Source of the DNA: Niallia taxi
GTDB lineage: Bacteria; Bacillota; Bacilli; Bacillales; Cytobacillaceae
Direction: 5' to 3'
Length of the DNA stretch: 64,000 nt
Assembly: GCF_004005475.1 (NCBI RefSeq)
Contig: NZ_RZTZ01000010.1
Span: 90,055-154,054, forward strand
Position numbers and translations under genes: made by a program. Under the pieces are notes generated by a model. The model was not told where the DNA came from. It saw nothing but the letters and a program-made list of their open reading frames with translations, and did no database searches. Shown here piece by piece: positions 37,985 to 50,807 of this stretch (position 1 is its first letter; every line of letters begins with the position of its first letter).

Positions 37985-40195
37985 TCAGCCTTTTTGAATC
38001 GGCGCAAATTTTGCCAACAGTCTCTTAATACCCACTGGGCTTGGGAAAGCGATGTCGAGCTCTTTTGAATCCCCTTCGCCCTTGACGCTTACGACTGTGC
38101 CGGTTCCCCATTTTCCGTGAACGGCTTTATCTCCGACATTCCAGCCAATTCCCTCGCCGCCAGTTGTCCTAGCCGCAGGGCGAACAACTGCTTTTCTTGC
38201 TGCTGCAGGTGCCGCTGGTCTTGACGCAAATCGACTTTCACTTTTTCTTTCAGGAACTCCTTCTAATAGGTCCTCTGGTATTTCCTTTATAAACCGGGAA
38301 GGAGGATTCATATTCGTACGCCCGAATAATGTTCTCATTTGGGCATTTGTTATGAACAATTGCTGTTCTGCCCTTGTAATACCTACATAGGCAAGCCTTC
38401 TTTCCTCTTCCATTTCCGCTTCTTCCATAAGTGAACGGGAATGAGGGAAAACTCCTTCTTCCAAGCCAATCAGGAAAACTACCGGAAATTCCAGGCCTTT
38501 CGCAGAGTGAAGTGTCATCAGTACAACTGCATCCGCCTGGTTACCGTCTTCATCCAGCTTATCGATATCCGCAACAAGTGCCAAGTCTGTCAGGAATGCA
38601 ATCAATGACTTATCTTCGTTTGTATCTTCAAAATTTTTCGTAACGGACATGAACTCTTCAATATTCTCAATTCTGCTTTGAGATTCAATCGACTTCTCTG
38701 CTTTCAGCGCATCTAAATAACCGGATTTTTCGATAACTTCCTCCACTAGCTCTGTTACAGACAAGTACTCCTGCATTTCGCTGTAGCGTCGAATGAAATT
38801 GCGGAATTCTATAACCGCCTTTGTAATTTTCGGGCTCAATCCTATTAGTTCAGCCGACTCAAGAGCATCGTACATTGACATATCATGCATTGTCGCAAAA
38901 TTGGCGATTTTATCAATTGAGCTTGACCCTATGCCTCGCTTTGGTACATTTATGACCCTTTGTAAGCTTATATCATCATCCGGGTTGGCAATCAGCCTTA
39001 AATAAGCGAGTGTATCTTTAATTTCTTTTCGATCGTAGAACTTTATTCCTCCAACGATGGAATACTCAATATTCGATTTAAGAAGCATCTCCTCCATTAC
39101 CCGGGACTGAGCGTTTGTACGGTAAAGAATAGCAATATCTGCGAGATTTTTTGAGGTTTCCCGTCTGATTTCCTGTATTTTTCCGATTACAAACTGCGCT
39201 TCGCCTTGCTCACTGTCTGCACGATAGTAATGAATTTTATGTCCATCTTCATTTTCCGTCCAAAGATTTTTGTCTTTTCTGCCTGAGTTGTTTTCAATAA
39301 CCTTATTGGCAGCTTGAAGTATCTTCTTTGTAGAACGGTAATTTTGCTCCAGCATAACTACTTGGGCATTTGGGTAATCCTTTTCAAATGAAAGAATGTT
39401 AGCAATATCCGCTCCGCGCCATCTGTAAATAGACTGGTCAGAGTCCCCCACGACACAAAGGTTGCGGAATCTGCTTGCCATAAGCTTCACAAGCATATAT
39501 TGTGATCTGTTCGTATCCTGATACTCATCGACATGAATGTATTGGAACTTGCGTTGATAGTATTCAAGCACCTCTGGAACACGCTGAAACAGATGAATTG
39601 TCTGCATAATCAAGTCATCAAAATCAAGAGCATGGTTTTTTCTCAATCGTCTTTGGTATTCAGTATATACATCACTTGCAATTTGAGAGAAATAATCACC
39701 AGCTGTTTTTGCATACTCCTCTGGTGTAATCAATTCATTTTTAGCAGAGCTGATGCTTCCAAGAATTGCGCGAGGATCATGTTTCTTCGGATCAATATTT
39801 CTTTCCTTCAAAATTTGCTTAACAACAGATTGCTGATCCGTCGTATCCAATATCGTGAAGTTTCGGTTATAGCCTATTCTGTCAATATCCTTCCTCAAAA
39901 TACGGACACACATGGAGTGGAAAGTAGATATCCAGATATCTTCGCTAGCACCGCCAAGCACTGCAGCTATCCTGTGCCTCATTTCTTTTGCTGCCTTATT
40001 TGTAAAAGTAATCGCCAGGATGTTATATGGGTTTACCCCTTTTTCGACCATTAAATAGGCAATTCTTTGTGTTAATACTCTTGTTTTACCACTGCCTGCC
40101 CCTGCCATTATCAATAGTGGGCCTTCAGTTGCCTTTACAGCTTTTTGCTGTTCAGGATTTAATCCGTTTAATATTTTATCTGTTAAAAATTGCAT
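37985..40195 (-). CDS. pcrA: ATP-dependent DNA helicase PcrA (UvrD type)
   Basis: 736 residues, SF1 helicase. Motif [12 protein letters not shown], motif [10 protein letters not shown], motif [17 protein letters not shown], and later [16 protein letters not shown] and [10 protein letters not shown] are intact. The C-terminal Tudor-like segment ([15 protein letters not shown]) binds RNA polymerase. It acts in rolling-circle replication, repair and removal of RNA polymerase or RecA from DNA. Opens the helicase-ligase pair, about 55 bp after pcrB. Confidence 0.97.
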   Translation of the reverse strand: MQFLTDKILNGLNPEQQKAVKATEGPLLIMAGAGSGKTRVLTQRIAYLMVEKGVNPYNILAITFTNKAAKEMRHRIAAVLGGASEDIWISTFHSMCVRILRKDIDRIGYNRNFTILDTTDQQSVVKQILKERNIDPKKHDPRAILGSISSAKNELITPEEYAKTAGDYFSQIASDVYTEYQRRLRKNHALDFDDLIMQTIHLFQRVPEVLEYYQRKFQYIHVDEYQDTNRSQYMLVKLMASRFRNLCVVGDSDQSIYRWRGADIANILSFEKDYPNAQVVMLEQNYRSTKKILQAANKVIENNSGRKDKNLWTENEDGHKIHYYRADSEQGEAQFVIGKIQEIRRETSKNLADIAILYRTNAQSRVMEEMLLKSNIEYSIVGGIKFYDRKEIKDTLAYLRLIANPDDDISLQRVINVPKRGIGSSSIDKIANFATMHDMSMYDALESAELIGLSPKITKAVIEFRNFIRRYSEMQEYLSVTELVEEVIEKSGYLDALKAEKSIESQSRIENIEEFMSVTKNFEDTNEDKSLIAFLTDLALVADIDKLDEDGNQADAVVLMTLHSAKGLEFPVVFLIGLEEGVFPHSRSLMEEAEMEEERRLAYVGITRAEQQLFITNAQMRTLFGRTNMNPPSRFIKEIPEDLLEGVPERKSESRFASRPAAPAAARKAVVRPAARTTGGEGIGWNVGDKAVHGKWGTGTVVSVKGEGDSKELDIAFPSPVGIKRLLAKFAPIQKG

Positions 40196-40250
40196 TATCT
40201 CACCGCCATAAGAACATATATTCTAATCATACCTTTTTCCGTTACCTTAA

Positions 40251-40940
40251 TCAATCAAGACTCTTGATTTTTACCGTGCTTAAAGCAGCAGCCAAATCCT
40301 CATAAATAATGTTTCCAACTACGATAACGTCTGCTTCCTTCGCCATTTGCTGTGCCATTTCCAATGTTTTTATTCCTCCACCGTAAAAAAGCACTGTATT
40401 ATTTAAATGTCTTTTTGCTTCCTTCACGACTTCAACGTCTCCGTAAGCACCGCTGTACTCAAGATAAAGAATAGGAAGATTAAACATATTCTCTGCCATC
40501 ATTGCATATGCAGCTACGTCATCTGCAGTCAAATCAGTTGTTGCAGCCGTTGCCTTTGCTGCTTTACAATCACTATTCAATATACAATAGCCTTGGACAA
40601 GTATTTCATCCCAATTCATTATTTCCCCGTATTCCCTCACCGCTTCATGATGCAGTCCTGTCACCCATTTTGCATCCTTACTGTTTAGAACAGTTGGAAT
40701 GAAATAAAGGTCAAAGCCAGGTGTAATAGAATCAATTGTTGATATTTCCAAAATGCAAGGCACGGTATATCTTCTAACCCTGGACATGATGCTTAGTACA
40801 TTTTCAAGAGTAACTCCATCTGTACCGCCAATAATAATTGCATCTGTTCCAGACTCAGCTATTTTTTCTAAATGTTCATCTGATATTTCTTTATTGGGAT
40901 CTAATTTAAAAACGTGACGCCACTCACGGACATTATACAT
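40251..40940 (-). CDS. pcrB: Heptaprenylglyceryl phosphate synthase PcrB
   Basis: 229 residues, TIM barrel of the GGGP synthase family; [12 protein letters not shown] and [12 protein letters not shown] form the phosphate-binding loops. In Bacillus it joins heptaprenyl diphosphate to glycerol-1-phosphate to make an archaeal-type ether lipid precursor. Start chosen behind TGGAGG, five codons inside the longest frame. It precedes pcrA as in other Bacillaceae. Confidence 0.93.
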   Translation of the reverse strand: MYNVREWRHVFKLDPNKEISDEHLEKIAESGTDAIIIGGTDGVTLENVLSIMSRVRRYTVPCILEISTIDSITPGFDLYFIPTVLNSKDAKWVTGLHHEAVREYGEIMNWDEILVQGYCILNSDCKAAKATAATTDLTADDVAAYAMMAENMFNLPILYLEYSGAYGDVEVVKEAKRHLNNTVLFYGGGIKTLEMAQQMAKEADVIVVGNIIYEDLAAALSTVKIKSLD

Positions 40941-41149
40941 GCAAAAATCCTCCATTCTAACTTACCATTACATCATTATAGCACTTGTATATGTTTCAAA
41001 AAAGAAATGATGGGAGGCAAATTTCCATGTAAATATTTGCAGTTTATATTCTCTTCCTGAGAACCACTTATTATCAAGATTTTCTAGTATATATGACGAC
41101 TTTCTAAAAAATAATGTTTCATCTAAAGAAATATTCGCCTTTTTTAGCA

Positions 41150-41176
41150 AAAGAAAAAGCAGACAATGTCTGCCTG
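41150..41176 (-). terminator. Weak terminator after yerC
   Basis: On the minus strand GCAGACATTGTCTGC can fold into a short stem followed by TTTTTC, about 10 bases after the yerC stop. The rest of the 230-bp gap to pcrB shows nothing recognisable. Confidence 0.55.
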
Positions 41177-41186
41177 CCATAAATAA

Positions 41187-41510
41187 TTATTCGTTTTCGC
41201 TATTTTCTTCTTGTGGAGTATCATCCTTAATTCTGTCCAATGCCATAGCATATGAATCATTTCCGTAATTCAAGCATCTTTTCACTCGTGAAATTGTCGC
41301 CGTGCTCGCACCAGTCTCTTTCTCGATGCTATGATAGGTATTTCCCTCTCTCAGCATTCTTGCAACCTCAAGGCGCTGTGATAATGATTGGATTTCATTG
41401 ACTGTACATAAATCATCAAAAAACGAATAGCATTCCTCTAAATTTTCTAATGAAAGGATGGATTTAAACAACTGATCCAGCTCTTTACCTCTTAGTTTAT
41501 CAATTTGCAT
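41187..41510 (-). CDS. TrpR-like protein YerC/YecD
   Basis: 107 residues. It has the TrpR-like helix-turn-helix (SLSQRLEVARMLREGNTYHSIEKETGASTATISRVKRCL split between two helices). The opening MQIDKLRGKELDQLF matches B. subtilis YerC, so the second ATG (41510) is preferred; GGAGG lies 10 bases upstream and only 1 base from the first. Probable DNA-binding regulator with unknown targets; it lacks the tryptophan-binding context of true TrpR. Located between yerB and pcrB as in B. subtilis. Confidence 0.88.
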   Translation of the reverse strand: MQIDKLRGKELDQLFKSILSLENLEECYSFFDDLCTVNEIQSLSQRLEVARMLREGNTYHSIEKETGASTATISRVKRCLNYGNDSYAMALDRIKDDTPQEENSENE

Positions 41511-41543
41511 TTTACTCATGCCTCCATCGGTTACATATATTAG

Positions 41544-42596
41544 TTATTGTGTCTCTAATGAAACGGCTGCGTTTAGTCCAGGATCGGAAGGTATGATATT
41601 AATCCATGTTTTCCCAGGAATAAATCCTATTTGCCTGTCTCCCTCTACTGGGAGAATTCGGCCATCTATGTTTTTCCACTCTACTTTTCTAACCTTGCCC
41701 TTTTGCAGCAAGTAGCCAATCCCACCAGATTGCAAATCTATATCTCGTCTTCCCTTGCTGTCTACTGTGTGATGCGCTGCTTCTATAACAAATACATTGC
41801 TTACAGCCACAGGCATGCCTGATTCATAATCAACTGTTTTTTCGCCATTTGAATACCTAGAATACTTCTCTGTATCTTTATCATAAAAAAATAAAGAGTT
41901 GTACTGTGGATTGGAACCATAATAAATAGATATTTTATTCGCTTCTTCCCCTTGTATCTGTTGTGCTTCATTATCATTCAAGAAGATAAGGGAATTAGGA
42001 GGTTCATCCATTTGAAAATTATTTTGTTCCGCTCCTTTAAGGATATTACTATAGCTGATATATGAATTGTGGGGCGCTTGCCTTTCAGAGGAGCGCTGAA
42101 ATAACGTCCCGTCATATTGCATCCCGTTAAGGTTATCAATATATCCTTCTGTTAACAGCTTTTTCGCCTCAGGACTGTATCCATGCGCAAGGTATAGGCT
42201 GTTATAGCCTTTAGCTAGCTCAATATAGTAATCCCGTGAGCTTCTGACAGGACCAATCATCTTAGGAACCTTGCTTTGAAAAATAGCTAGAAACCTTGTG
42301 ACCTCTCCTTCTGCAAGGGCCTCATATACAATATCGGCATCTGCTAAACCAGTCTGCGGTCTTGCCTTCGGATGGTTATTAACCATTACAGCAATTGCAC
42401 GCTCACTGCTTTTTTTATCAACAGCCAGGCCTGATAAGGGATATGTATAGCCTAACTCATCCACACTGTCTTCGTCTTTGCCTGCGTCACCGCCCTGATG
42501 ATTCTCATCATGGGTGCCAGCATCCTCAGGCCCATTACTGCATGCTGTTATAAAAAGGAAAACTGCTGCCAAAATCAATATCAAGCTCTTTTTCAT
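41544..42596 (-). CDS. DUF3048-containing lipoprotein YerB
   Basis: 350 residues. Lipobox ITAC (Cys19), then an acidic His/Asp/Gly-rich linker and the two-part DUF3048 domain (PLSGLAVDKKSSERAIAVMVNNHPKARPQTGL at the N side and GIGYLLQKGKVRKVEW near the C-terminus, each given in part). Secreted and membrane-anchored; function unknown, though DUF3048 proteins are suspected to bind cell-wall material. It follows yerA by about 220 bp and precedes yerC. Confidence 0.88.
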   Translation of the reverse strand: MKKSLILILAAVFLFITACSNGPEDAGTHDENHQGGDAGKDEDSVDELGYTYPLSGLAVDKKSSERAIAVMVNNHPKARPQTGLADADIVYEALAEGEVTRFLAIFQSKVPKMIGPVRSSRDYYIELAKGYNSLYLAHGYSPEAKKLLTEGYIDNLNGMQYDGTLFQRSSERQAPHNSYISYSNILKGAEQNNFQMDEPPNSLIFLNDNEAQQIQGEEANKISIYYGSNPQYNSLFFYDKDTEKYSRYSNGEKTVDYESGMPVAVSNVFVIEAAHHTVDSKGRRDIDLQSGGIGYLLQKGKVRKVEWKNIDGRILPVEGDRQIGFIPGKTWINIIPSDPGLNAAVSLETQ

Positions 42597-42817
42597 AAAT
42601 CCTCCTAAAATAGGCGTATTTTTTTCAAATTTACCTCTGTTAGGAAGAATGACGGAAATAATTATGGCGAAGCTGTCTCTTTTGAAAATAGGCTAAAATT
42701 ACATTACCATACGGACTATATTTTGTGCTTGGCGTCATCAATACTTTACCGCTATATTGTTGCCTTTTCATACATATATCAGAATATTCTTATTTATAAA
42801 AGAATCTCTTTTATATT

Positions 42818-44563
42818 TTAACGCATTATTGACGGAAAGAGTACATTTTTATTCATGACATCATATAAACCTCTCTGGGTTATTCTTATATATGGTAAAT
42901 GGGTAGCGGAAAAGAAAACAAGTGTATAAATTGGATCATCAAATGGAAAGCCTGCATCTTTAATATATTGTAATAGCTTTTTCTCTGTTTTAATCAGCTC
43001 ATTTATTGGCATATCGGCCATTACTCCTTTTAAAGGCAGTGGCAATTCTATTGCAAGTATGCCGTCCTTGTATATGACGATTCCCCCACCTATTTCCTTT
43101 AGTCTATTAAAGGCCAAAATCATGTCATTTTGATCTTTTCCTAACAGAATAATATCCCCATCTCCCGTATAGGAGCTCGCCAAGCCGCCTATTTCCTTAG
43201 AGAATCCCTTTAAAAGCGTATTTATTCTCCATTTTCCGCTTCTTCCTAATAGCATAAAGAAACATTCATCATGTTTTCGGGAAAGCGCTTCTCCAGATAC
43301 ATCAATTGAAATAGAATATGGTTTTGTGATAACAGAATTTTCAAGTTTAATCCCAAATGGCATTGAAAATTGCATATCATCATTTGTCAATTCCCAGTCA
43401 ATCACTAAATGCTCAAAGCCGAATTCCTCCCAATTGATGGAAGGGTACACGTCTTCCACTATCTTCCCTGCACGTTTTACCCATATCCCCTTTGCTAATA
43501 CAGTATGAGGCGTTGGGTTATCAGGATTGCTTAAGAAATTGATATCAGCGACTCTGCCAGTCGCAATATTTCCATGCAGATGTTCCATATTGTAGTATCT
43601 TGCAATATTTATTGTTGCCATATTATAGGCATCTACAGCAGGAATTCCTTGTTCCATAGCTATGCGGATAAGCTGGTCAATATGTCCATTTTCATAAAAA
43701 TACGAAGGGGAACCATCTGTTGTCAGCATACATTTATCGAATTGACTAATCCCAAGCTCCTTCATTTCACTAAGCAGTCTTGGTAAATCAGGGCGAATGG
43801 ATGAGTATCTTAGACTTACCATATATCCTTGCATTAAACGGTCAAACACCTCTTTGCCTGTCATGGCTTCATGATCACTGTCCACACCAAGCAGCATCAG
43901 CTTTGCTAAAGTCTTTTCAGAAGCCCCAGGAAAATGGCCTTCCACTTGTTTACGCATCCGTTTCGTTTCTTGAATCCAGTGCAGCATCATGTCATCTCCA
44001 TCCAAAAGCTGAGGCCAGCCGCTCAGCTCTCCACCCTGAATGACAGCATCATGCTCAAGCCAGCTCTTAACATTACTATGGGAGAATACTCTTTCTTCCT
44101 CTGCGAGCTCTGTCTGTGAATCATACCGGCACCACCAGTACATAGACGTAGGAATGTTTCGCATCTGACTCATAAAAGAAAACGCTTTCTTTTTTTCTAA
44201 CTGCAAAGCTAATAAAAGATTATCATTCACCAGTGTAGTTGTTCCAAATTGAGATGTATATTGAGCAAGAGAAAGGGGATTATATATTTGAAAAGGATGG
44301 GAATGCGGCTCTATATAACCTGGCACTAGATATTGACCTTCACAGTCAACAATTTCGCTGCCGCGTACATTTGCAGGCATATCTTGCCCGACATAAATAA
44401 TTCTGTCTTGATAAATCCAGATGTTTGCACAAATCCATTTTCGCAGTATTTGGTTGAGGTATTTTGCATTCTGCAATATGATGGATGGCGCAATTTCGCC
44501 ATTTAGGACGGAAACATGTTTTCTTAACATTTTATTTTTCCAACGATATCGTTGCTCTAACAT
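42818..44563 (-). CDS. Adenine deaminase-like amidohydrolase YerA
   Basis: 581 residues in the adenine deaminase family. The metal site of the amidohydrolase barrel appears as GYIEPHSHPF, where true adenine deaminases usually read DAHVHIESS. Later come GGELSGWPQLLDGDD and MLTTDGSP. The altered metal motif leaves the substrate uncertain; B. subtilis YerA is likewise a putative deaminase. Start at 44563 chosen behind AAGGGGAG. It lies next to the purine operon, separated by two plus-strand genes, so a purine-related role is likely but not proven. Confidence 0.85.
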   Translation of the reverse strand: MLEQRYRWKNKMLRKHVSVLNGEIAPSIILQNAKYLNQILRKWICANIWIYQDRIIYVGQDMPANVRGSEIVDCEGQYLVPGYIEPHSHPFQIYNPLSLAQYTSQFGTTTLVNDNLLLALQLEKKKAFSFMSQMRNIPTSMYWWCRYDSQTELAEEERVFSHSNVKSWLEHDAVIQGGELSGWPQLLDGDDMMLHWIQETKRMRKQVEGHFPGASEKTLAKLMLLGVDSDHEAMTGKEVFDRLMQGYMVSLRYSSIRPDLPRLLSEMKELGISQFDKCMLTTDGSPSYFYENGHIDQLIRIAMEQGIPAVDAYNMATINIARYYNMEHLHGNIATGRVADINFLSNPDNPTPHTVLAKGIWVKRAGKIVEDVYPSINWEEFGFEHLVIDWELTNDDMQFSMPFGIKLENSVITKPYSISIDVSGEALSRKHDECFFMLLGRSGKWRINTLLKGFSKEIGGLASSYTGDGDIILLGKDQNDMILAFNRLKEIGGGIVIYKDGILAIELPLPLKGVMADMPINELIKTEKKLLQYIKDAGFPFDDPIYTLVFFSATHLPYIRITQRGLYDVMNKNVLFPSIMR

Positions 44564-44703
44564 TGCTTTCTCCCCTTTTTTCAATTAGCAGTTTTGTTTT
44601 ATTTTTTAAAAAATGGAAATGTTTTTCATTTAAAATCATTTTAACACATAAAAATTTATCTAATATTACTATTACGTTAAATTTTTTAAGGAGGCTACCA
44701 TTT

Positions 44704-45096
44704 ATGAACCCAAAACAAAATATCAGCTTAATTAATGCTATGATTCGCATCACACTTGGCTTTATGTTTTTAGCCTGGAGCACGGCTAAACTTGTGAAAA
44801 GGCCAAATCAGCAGTCCTATTTATGGATAGCCCTACTTGCCGGGATGAAAATCGCTGAAGGTATTGTGCGCTATTGTCCGATTGTTGCTTTATTTGATAA
44901 TAAGGAACAATTAATGAAGAAGGGTTCCCAGCACACTTCTCATACAAACTCTAAAGACCAAAAAGCTAACGAGCATAAAGGGCATGACGAAACAAAATCG
45001 GAGCACACTGAAAAGGCTTCATCTGCTGATATTCAAAACATTATGAGCGAATTTAATCCCGCAACAATCTTTTCACCCGATGATATGAAAAAATAG
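44704..45096 (+). CDS. Small DUF2892-type membrane protein with hydrophilic His-rich tail
   Basis: 130 residues. The first 65 residues hold two helices and match the DUF2892/YgaP-like inner membrane pattern (ISLINAMIRITLGFMFLAWS, then IVRYCPIVALF). The last 60 residues are charged, with seven or more His among Lys, Glu and Ser, and probably lie in the cytoplasm. AAGGAGG precedes the ATG. No function is known. A terminator follows. Confidence 0.75.
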   Translation: MNPKQNISLINAMIRITLGFMFLAWSTAKLVKRPNQQSYLWIALLAGMKIAEGIVRYCPIVALFDNKEQLMKKGSQHTSHTNSKDQKANEHKGHDETKSEHTEKASSADIQNIMSEFNPATIFSPDDMKK

Positions 45097-45104
45097 TCTA
45101 TTAA

Positions 45105-45138
45105 TGCCTGCAGCAAAAAAGCCTGCAGGCTTTTCAAT
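45105..45138 (+). terminator. Terminator after the DUF2892 gene
   Basis: GCCTGCAG and CTGCAGGC pair around a 9-base A-rich loop, followed by TTTTC. Confidence 0.8.
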
Positions 45139-45220
45139 GTATTCATACATAATATGCTATGTGATTTCCTTCCATTCCTGCAATTTTTATTTCTGTTTGT
45201 AATTTTTCTTCCAAGTTTTT

Positions 45221-45246
45221 GTTTATTGTAAGGTTTGATTGGGAAT
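45221..45246 (+). promoter_or_regulatory. Sigma-B-like promoter of the SDR gene
   Basis: GTTTAT (45221-45226), 14 bp, GGGAAT (45241-45246) resembles the general-stress consensus GTTTAA-N12-15-GGGTAT, about 55 bases before the start codon. B. subtilis genes for similar SDR proteins (ydaD, yhdF) belong to the sigma-B regulon. Confidence 0.5.
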
Positions 45247-45304
45247 CCAATTAGAGAAGCATAAAAAAAGACAATCGGAACTAAACCAAAAGGAGAGATT
45301 TACT

Positions 45305-46189
45305 TTGTCTAATCTAAACAATCCATTAGAGCAATACTTTACAGGAGACTTCCCAAAACAATACCAAGACCCGCCTGGTCTTCAGCAGAAAATGGAGCCA
45401 GTTCCTGACTGTGGAGAAAAAAGCTATAAAGGAAATGGCAGATTGACAAATCGCAAAGCACTCGTCACTGGAGGAGACTCTGGGATCGGTCGCGCAGCTG
45501 CTATTGCTTATGCAAGAGAAGGAGCAGATGTGGCCCTTAATTATCTTCCGGAAGAACAGGCAGATGCTGAGGAAGTAAAGGAATTGATTGAAGCAGAAGG
45601 AAGAAAAGCTATTTTAATCCCTGGTGATTTAAGCGATGAAGCCTTTTGTGGTGAATTGGTCAAGAAAGCATATGATGGCCTTGGAGGTCTGGATGTGCTG
45701 GCATTAGTAGCAGGTAAACAGCAAGCAGTTGAGGATATTGCTGATTTGACGACAGAGCAGCTGCGAAGCACATTTGAAATAAATGTATTTTCATTATTCT
45801 GGGTTGTAAAAGCAGCGCTGCCGCTTCTTCCAAAAGGAGCTTCCATTATTACAACTACTTCTGTTCAAGGATATAATCCGAGTCCAAACCTGTTGGATTA
45901 TGCTTCTACTAAATTTGCCATTACTGGATTTACGCGCGGCTTGGCTAAACAAGTTGCTGCAAAAGGCATCCGCGTTAACTCTGTTGCTCCAGGACCAATC
46001 TGGACAGCATTGCAGGTTACTGGCGGACAACCTAGTGATCAAATCCCGCAATTCGGTCAAAACACACCGTTGCAACGCAGTGGCCAGCCTGTTGAACTAT
46101 CAAGTGTATATGTTTTCCTTGCATCAGAGGAATCAAGCTACGTTACAGCACAAGTATACGGAATTACAGGCGGTATTGAACTCGCATAA
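45305..46189 (+). CDS. SDR-family oxidoreductase (YdaD/YhdF type)
   Basis: 294 residues. After a 40-residue N-terminal extension typical of this subgroup ([19 protein letters not shown]) comes the Rossmann motif [22 protein letters not shown]. The catalytic Tyr-x3-Lys is in [11 protein letters not shown], with the Ser in [10 protein letters not shown]. It is a cytoplasmic NAD(P)-dependent dehydrogenase whose substrate is unknown. The TTG start is chosen behind AAAAGGAGAG; the frame extends 22 codons upstream without a ribosome site. The likely sigma-B promoter suggests a general-stress role. Confidence 0.9.
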   Translation: MSNLNNPLEQYFTGDFPKQYQDPPGLQQKMEPVPDCGEKSYKGNGRLTNRKALVTGGDSGIGRAAAIAYAREGADVALNYLPEEQADAEEVKELIEAEGRKAILIPGDLSDEAFCGELVKKAYDGLGGLDVLALVAGKQQAVEDIADLTTEQLRSTFEINVFSLFWVVKAALPLLPKGASIITTTSVQGYNPSPNLLDYASTKFAITGFTRGLAKQVAAKGIRVNSVAPGPIWTALQVTGGQPSDQIPQFGQNTPLQRSGQPVELSSVYVFLASEESSYVTAQVYGITGGIELA

Positions 46190-46232
46190 AAAAAAAGAAT
46201 CCCAACCTGCATGCAGGTTGGGATTCCTTTCT
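46190..46232. terminator. Bidirectional terminator between SDR gene and purine operon
   Basis: GAATCCCAACCTGCA and TGCAGGTTGGGATTC form a 15-bp stem, with an A run on the left that ends the purine operon as T on the minus strand, and a T-rich right side. Confidence 0.92.
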
Positions 46233-46235
46233 TGC

Positions 46236-49051
<2,816 letters not shown>

Positions 49052-49095
49052 CGCTTTATTTCCCCCTGTTTTCCTATAATTGTCTTATGCTGCCT

Positions 49096-49668
49096 TCATA
49101 TTTTTGTAAGGACTAACGTTTGAACAACCTTTGGATATAGACCATGCTCTATCCTTTGGATTTTTGCCTGGAGACTCTCATTTGTTTCTCCTGCTGCAAT
49201 TCCCACAGATTCCTGTGCAATAATTGGACCTGTATCCATCCCTTCATCTACATAATGAACTGTTACCCCAGTTTCCTTCGCACCTGCCGAAAGTGCTTGG
49301 CCGACCGCATCTTTACCTGGAAAATTAGGCAGCAAGGATGGATGGATATTAACTATTCTTCCAGGAAACGCCTGCAATAGTGTATCTCCAATTAAACGCA
49401 TATACCCAGCAAGAATAATCAAATCAATCTCGTAATCTTTAAGCTTCTGCAGTATCTCCATTTCATACGCTGCCTTGGACGGATAGTCTTTAGCACTAAA
49501 TGCAAATACATCCATACTATGGTTTGCAGCCCGTTCGACTACATAGGCTTTTGGTTTATCACATACAAGCAATTTTATAGATGCCTGCAGCTCATTGGTT
49601 TCCACAGCATTCACGAGCGCTTGAAAATTGGAGCCGCTGCCTGACGCAAAAACAGCAATATTTTTCAT
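49096..49668 (-). CDS. purN: Phosphoribosylglycinamide formyltransferase
   Basis: 190 residues. The N10-formyl-THF-dependent GAR transformylase, with IAVFASGSGSNFQAL (phosphate loop), the catalytic His in NIHPSLLPNFPG and Asp in HYVDEGMDTGPII. It carries out the third step of the pathway. It starts 13 bp after purM. Confidence 0.97.
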   Translation of the reverse strand: MKNIAVFASGSGSNFQALVNAVETNELQASIKLLVCDKPKAYVVERAANHSMDVFAFSAKDYPSKAAYEMEILQKLKDYEIDLIILAGYMRLIGDTLLQAFPGRIVNIHPSLLPNFPGKDAVGQALSAGAKETGVTVHYVDEGMDTGPIIAQESVGIAAGETNESLQAKIQRIEHGLYPKVVQTLVLTKI

Positions 49669-49681
49669 GTCTGCTCCTCCG

Positions 49682-50716
49682 TTATTGTTTCAGGATGATG
49701 TTAATCTCACCATCATCTGTTACCTTGCCAATTGTATATGCCTTTTCCCCAATTGCCTGGAAATGTGCTAAGACATCTTGTTCAGCAGCTTTATCCACTG
49801 CAAGGACCATGCCTGTACCCATATTAAAAATATTATACATTTCCTTACGCTGTAAGTCGCCGATTCTTTCCATTAATTTGAAAACAGTAGGCACTTCCCA
49901 TTTAGACTCATCTAATTCAATTCCTAGGCCTTCTGGCAGCATGCGAGGGACATTCTCAATAAAACCGCCACCTGTAATATGGGATAATCCTTTTATTTCA
50001 AATTTTTGGATAGCAGAGAGAATTGATTTAACATAGATTTTTGTTGGCTTAATCAGCTCTTCCCCAAGCGTACATCCCAATTCCTCAACATATTCAGATA
50101 ATGACATACCTGCTTGCTCAAGAAAAAGCTTACGAACAAGGGAATAGCCATTGCTGTGAATACCACTTGAAGCAAGTCCAATTAACACATCGCCAGCTTT
50201 AATGTTTTCGCCTGTTATCACCTGCTCCTTTTCACAAGCGCCAACTGCAAATCCAGCAAGATCATACTCCTCTTCGCTGTACATTCCTGGCATCTCAGCA
50301 GTTTCTCCGCCAACTAACGCACAACCAGCCTGTTCACAGCCATCAGCAATACCTTTTACAATAGCTTCAATTTTGGCAGGCTCTGCTTTTCCGCAAGCAA
50401 TATAATCAAGGAAATAAATAGGCTCTGCACCTTGCACAACAATGTCATTCACACACATTGCAACAGCATCTATACCGATTGTATCGTGCTTATCCAGCAT
50501 AAACGCAAGCATCAGCTTTGTCCCTACTCCATCTGTTCCTGAAACGAGTACTGGGTTTTTCAAGTTTAATACTGATAGATCAAACATGCCGCCAAAACCG
50601 CCAAGACCGCCCATTACACCTGGCCTGATTGTTTTATTTACATGCTTCTTCATTCTCGAAACTGCTTCATAGCCTGCCTCGATATTTACTCCTGCTTGTT
50701 TGTAGCTTTCAGCCAT
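49682..50716 (-). CDS. purM: Phosphoribosylformylglycinamidine cyclo-ligase (AIR synthetase)
   Basis: 344 residues. PurM/AIRS fold with [11 protein letters not shown] near the N-terminus (ATP and metal site) and [12 protein letters not shown] in the C-terminal half. It makes AIR from FGAM. Start chosen at MAESYKQAG behind TTAGGAGG; nine further upstream codons lack a ribosome site. It follows purF by about 90 bp. Confidence 0.97.
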   Translation of the reverse strand: MAESYKQAGVNIEAGYEAVSRMKKHVNKTIRPGVMGGLGGFGGMFDLSVLNLKNPVLVSGTDGVGTKLMLAFMLDKHDTIGIDAVAMCVNDIVVQGAEPIYFLDYIACGKAEPAKIEAIVKGIADGCEQAGCALVGGETAEMPGMYSEEEYDLAGFAVGACEKEQVITGENIKAGDVLIGLASSGIHSNGYSLVRKLFLEQAGMSLSEYVEELGCTLGEELIKPTKIYVKSILSAIQKFEIKGLSHITGGGFIENVPRMLPEGLGIELDESKWEVPTVFKLMERIGDLQRKEMYNIFNMGTGMVLAVDKAAEQDVLAHFQAIGEKAYTIGKVTDDGEINIILKQ

Positions 50717-50807
50717 AAGTATCCTCCTAATGTTCAAAGACATCTTTTATGTGCATTTCAATGGAAAAGCGACACACCTCTATGCCGCTTTTCATTTCCC
50801 TCTACTA

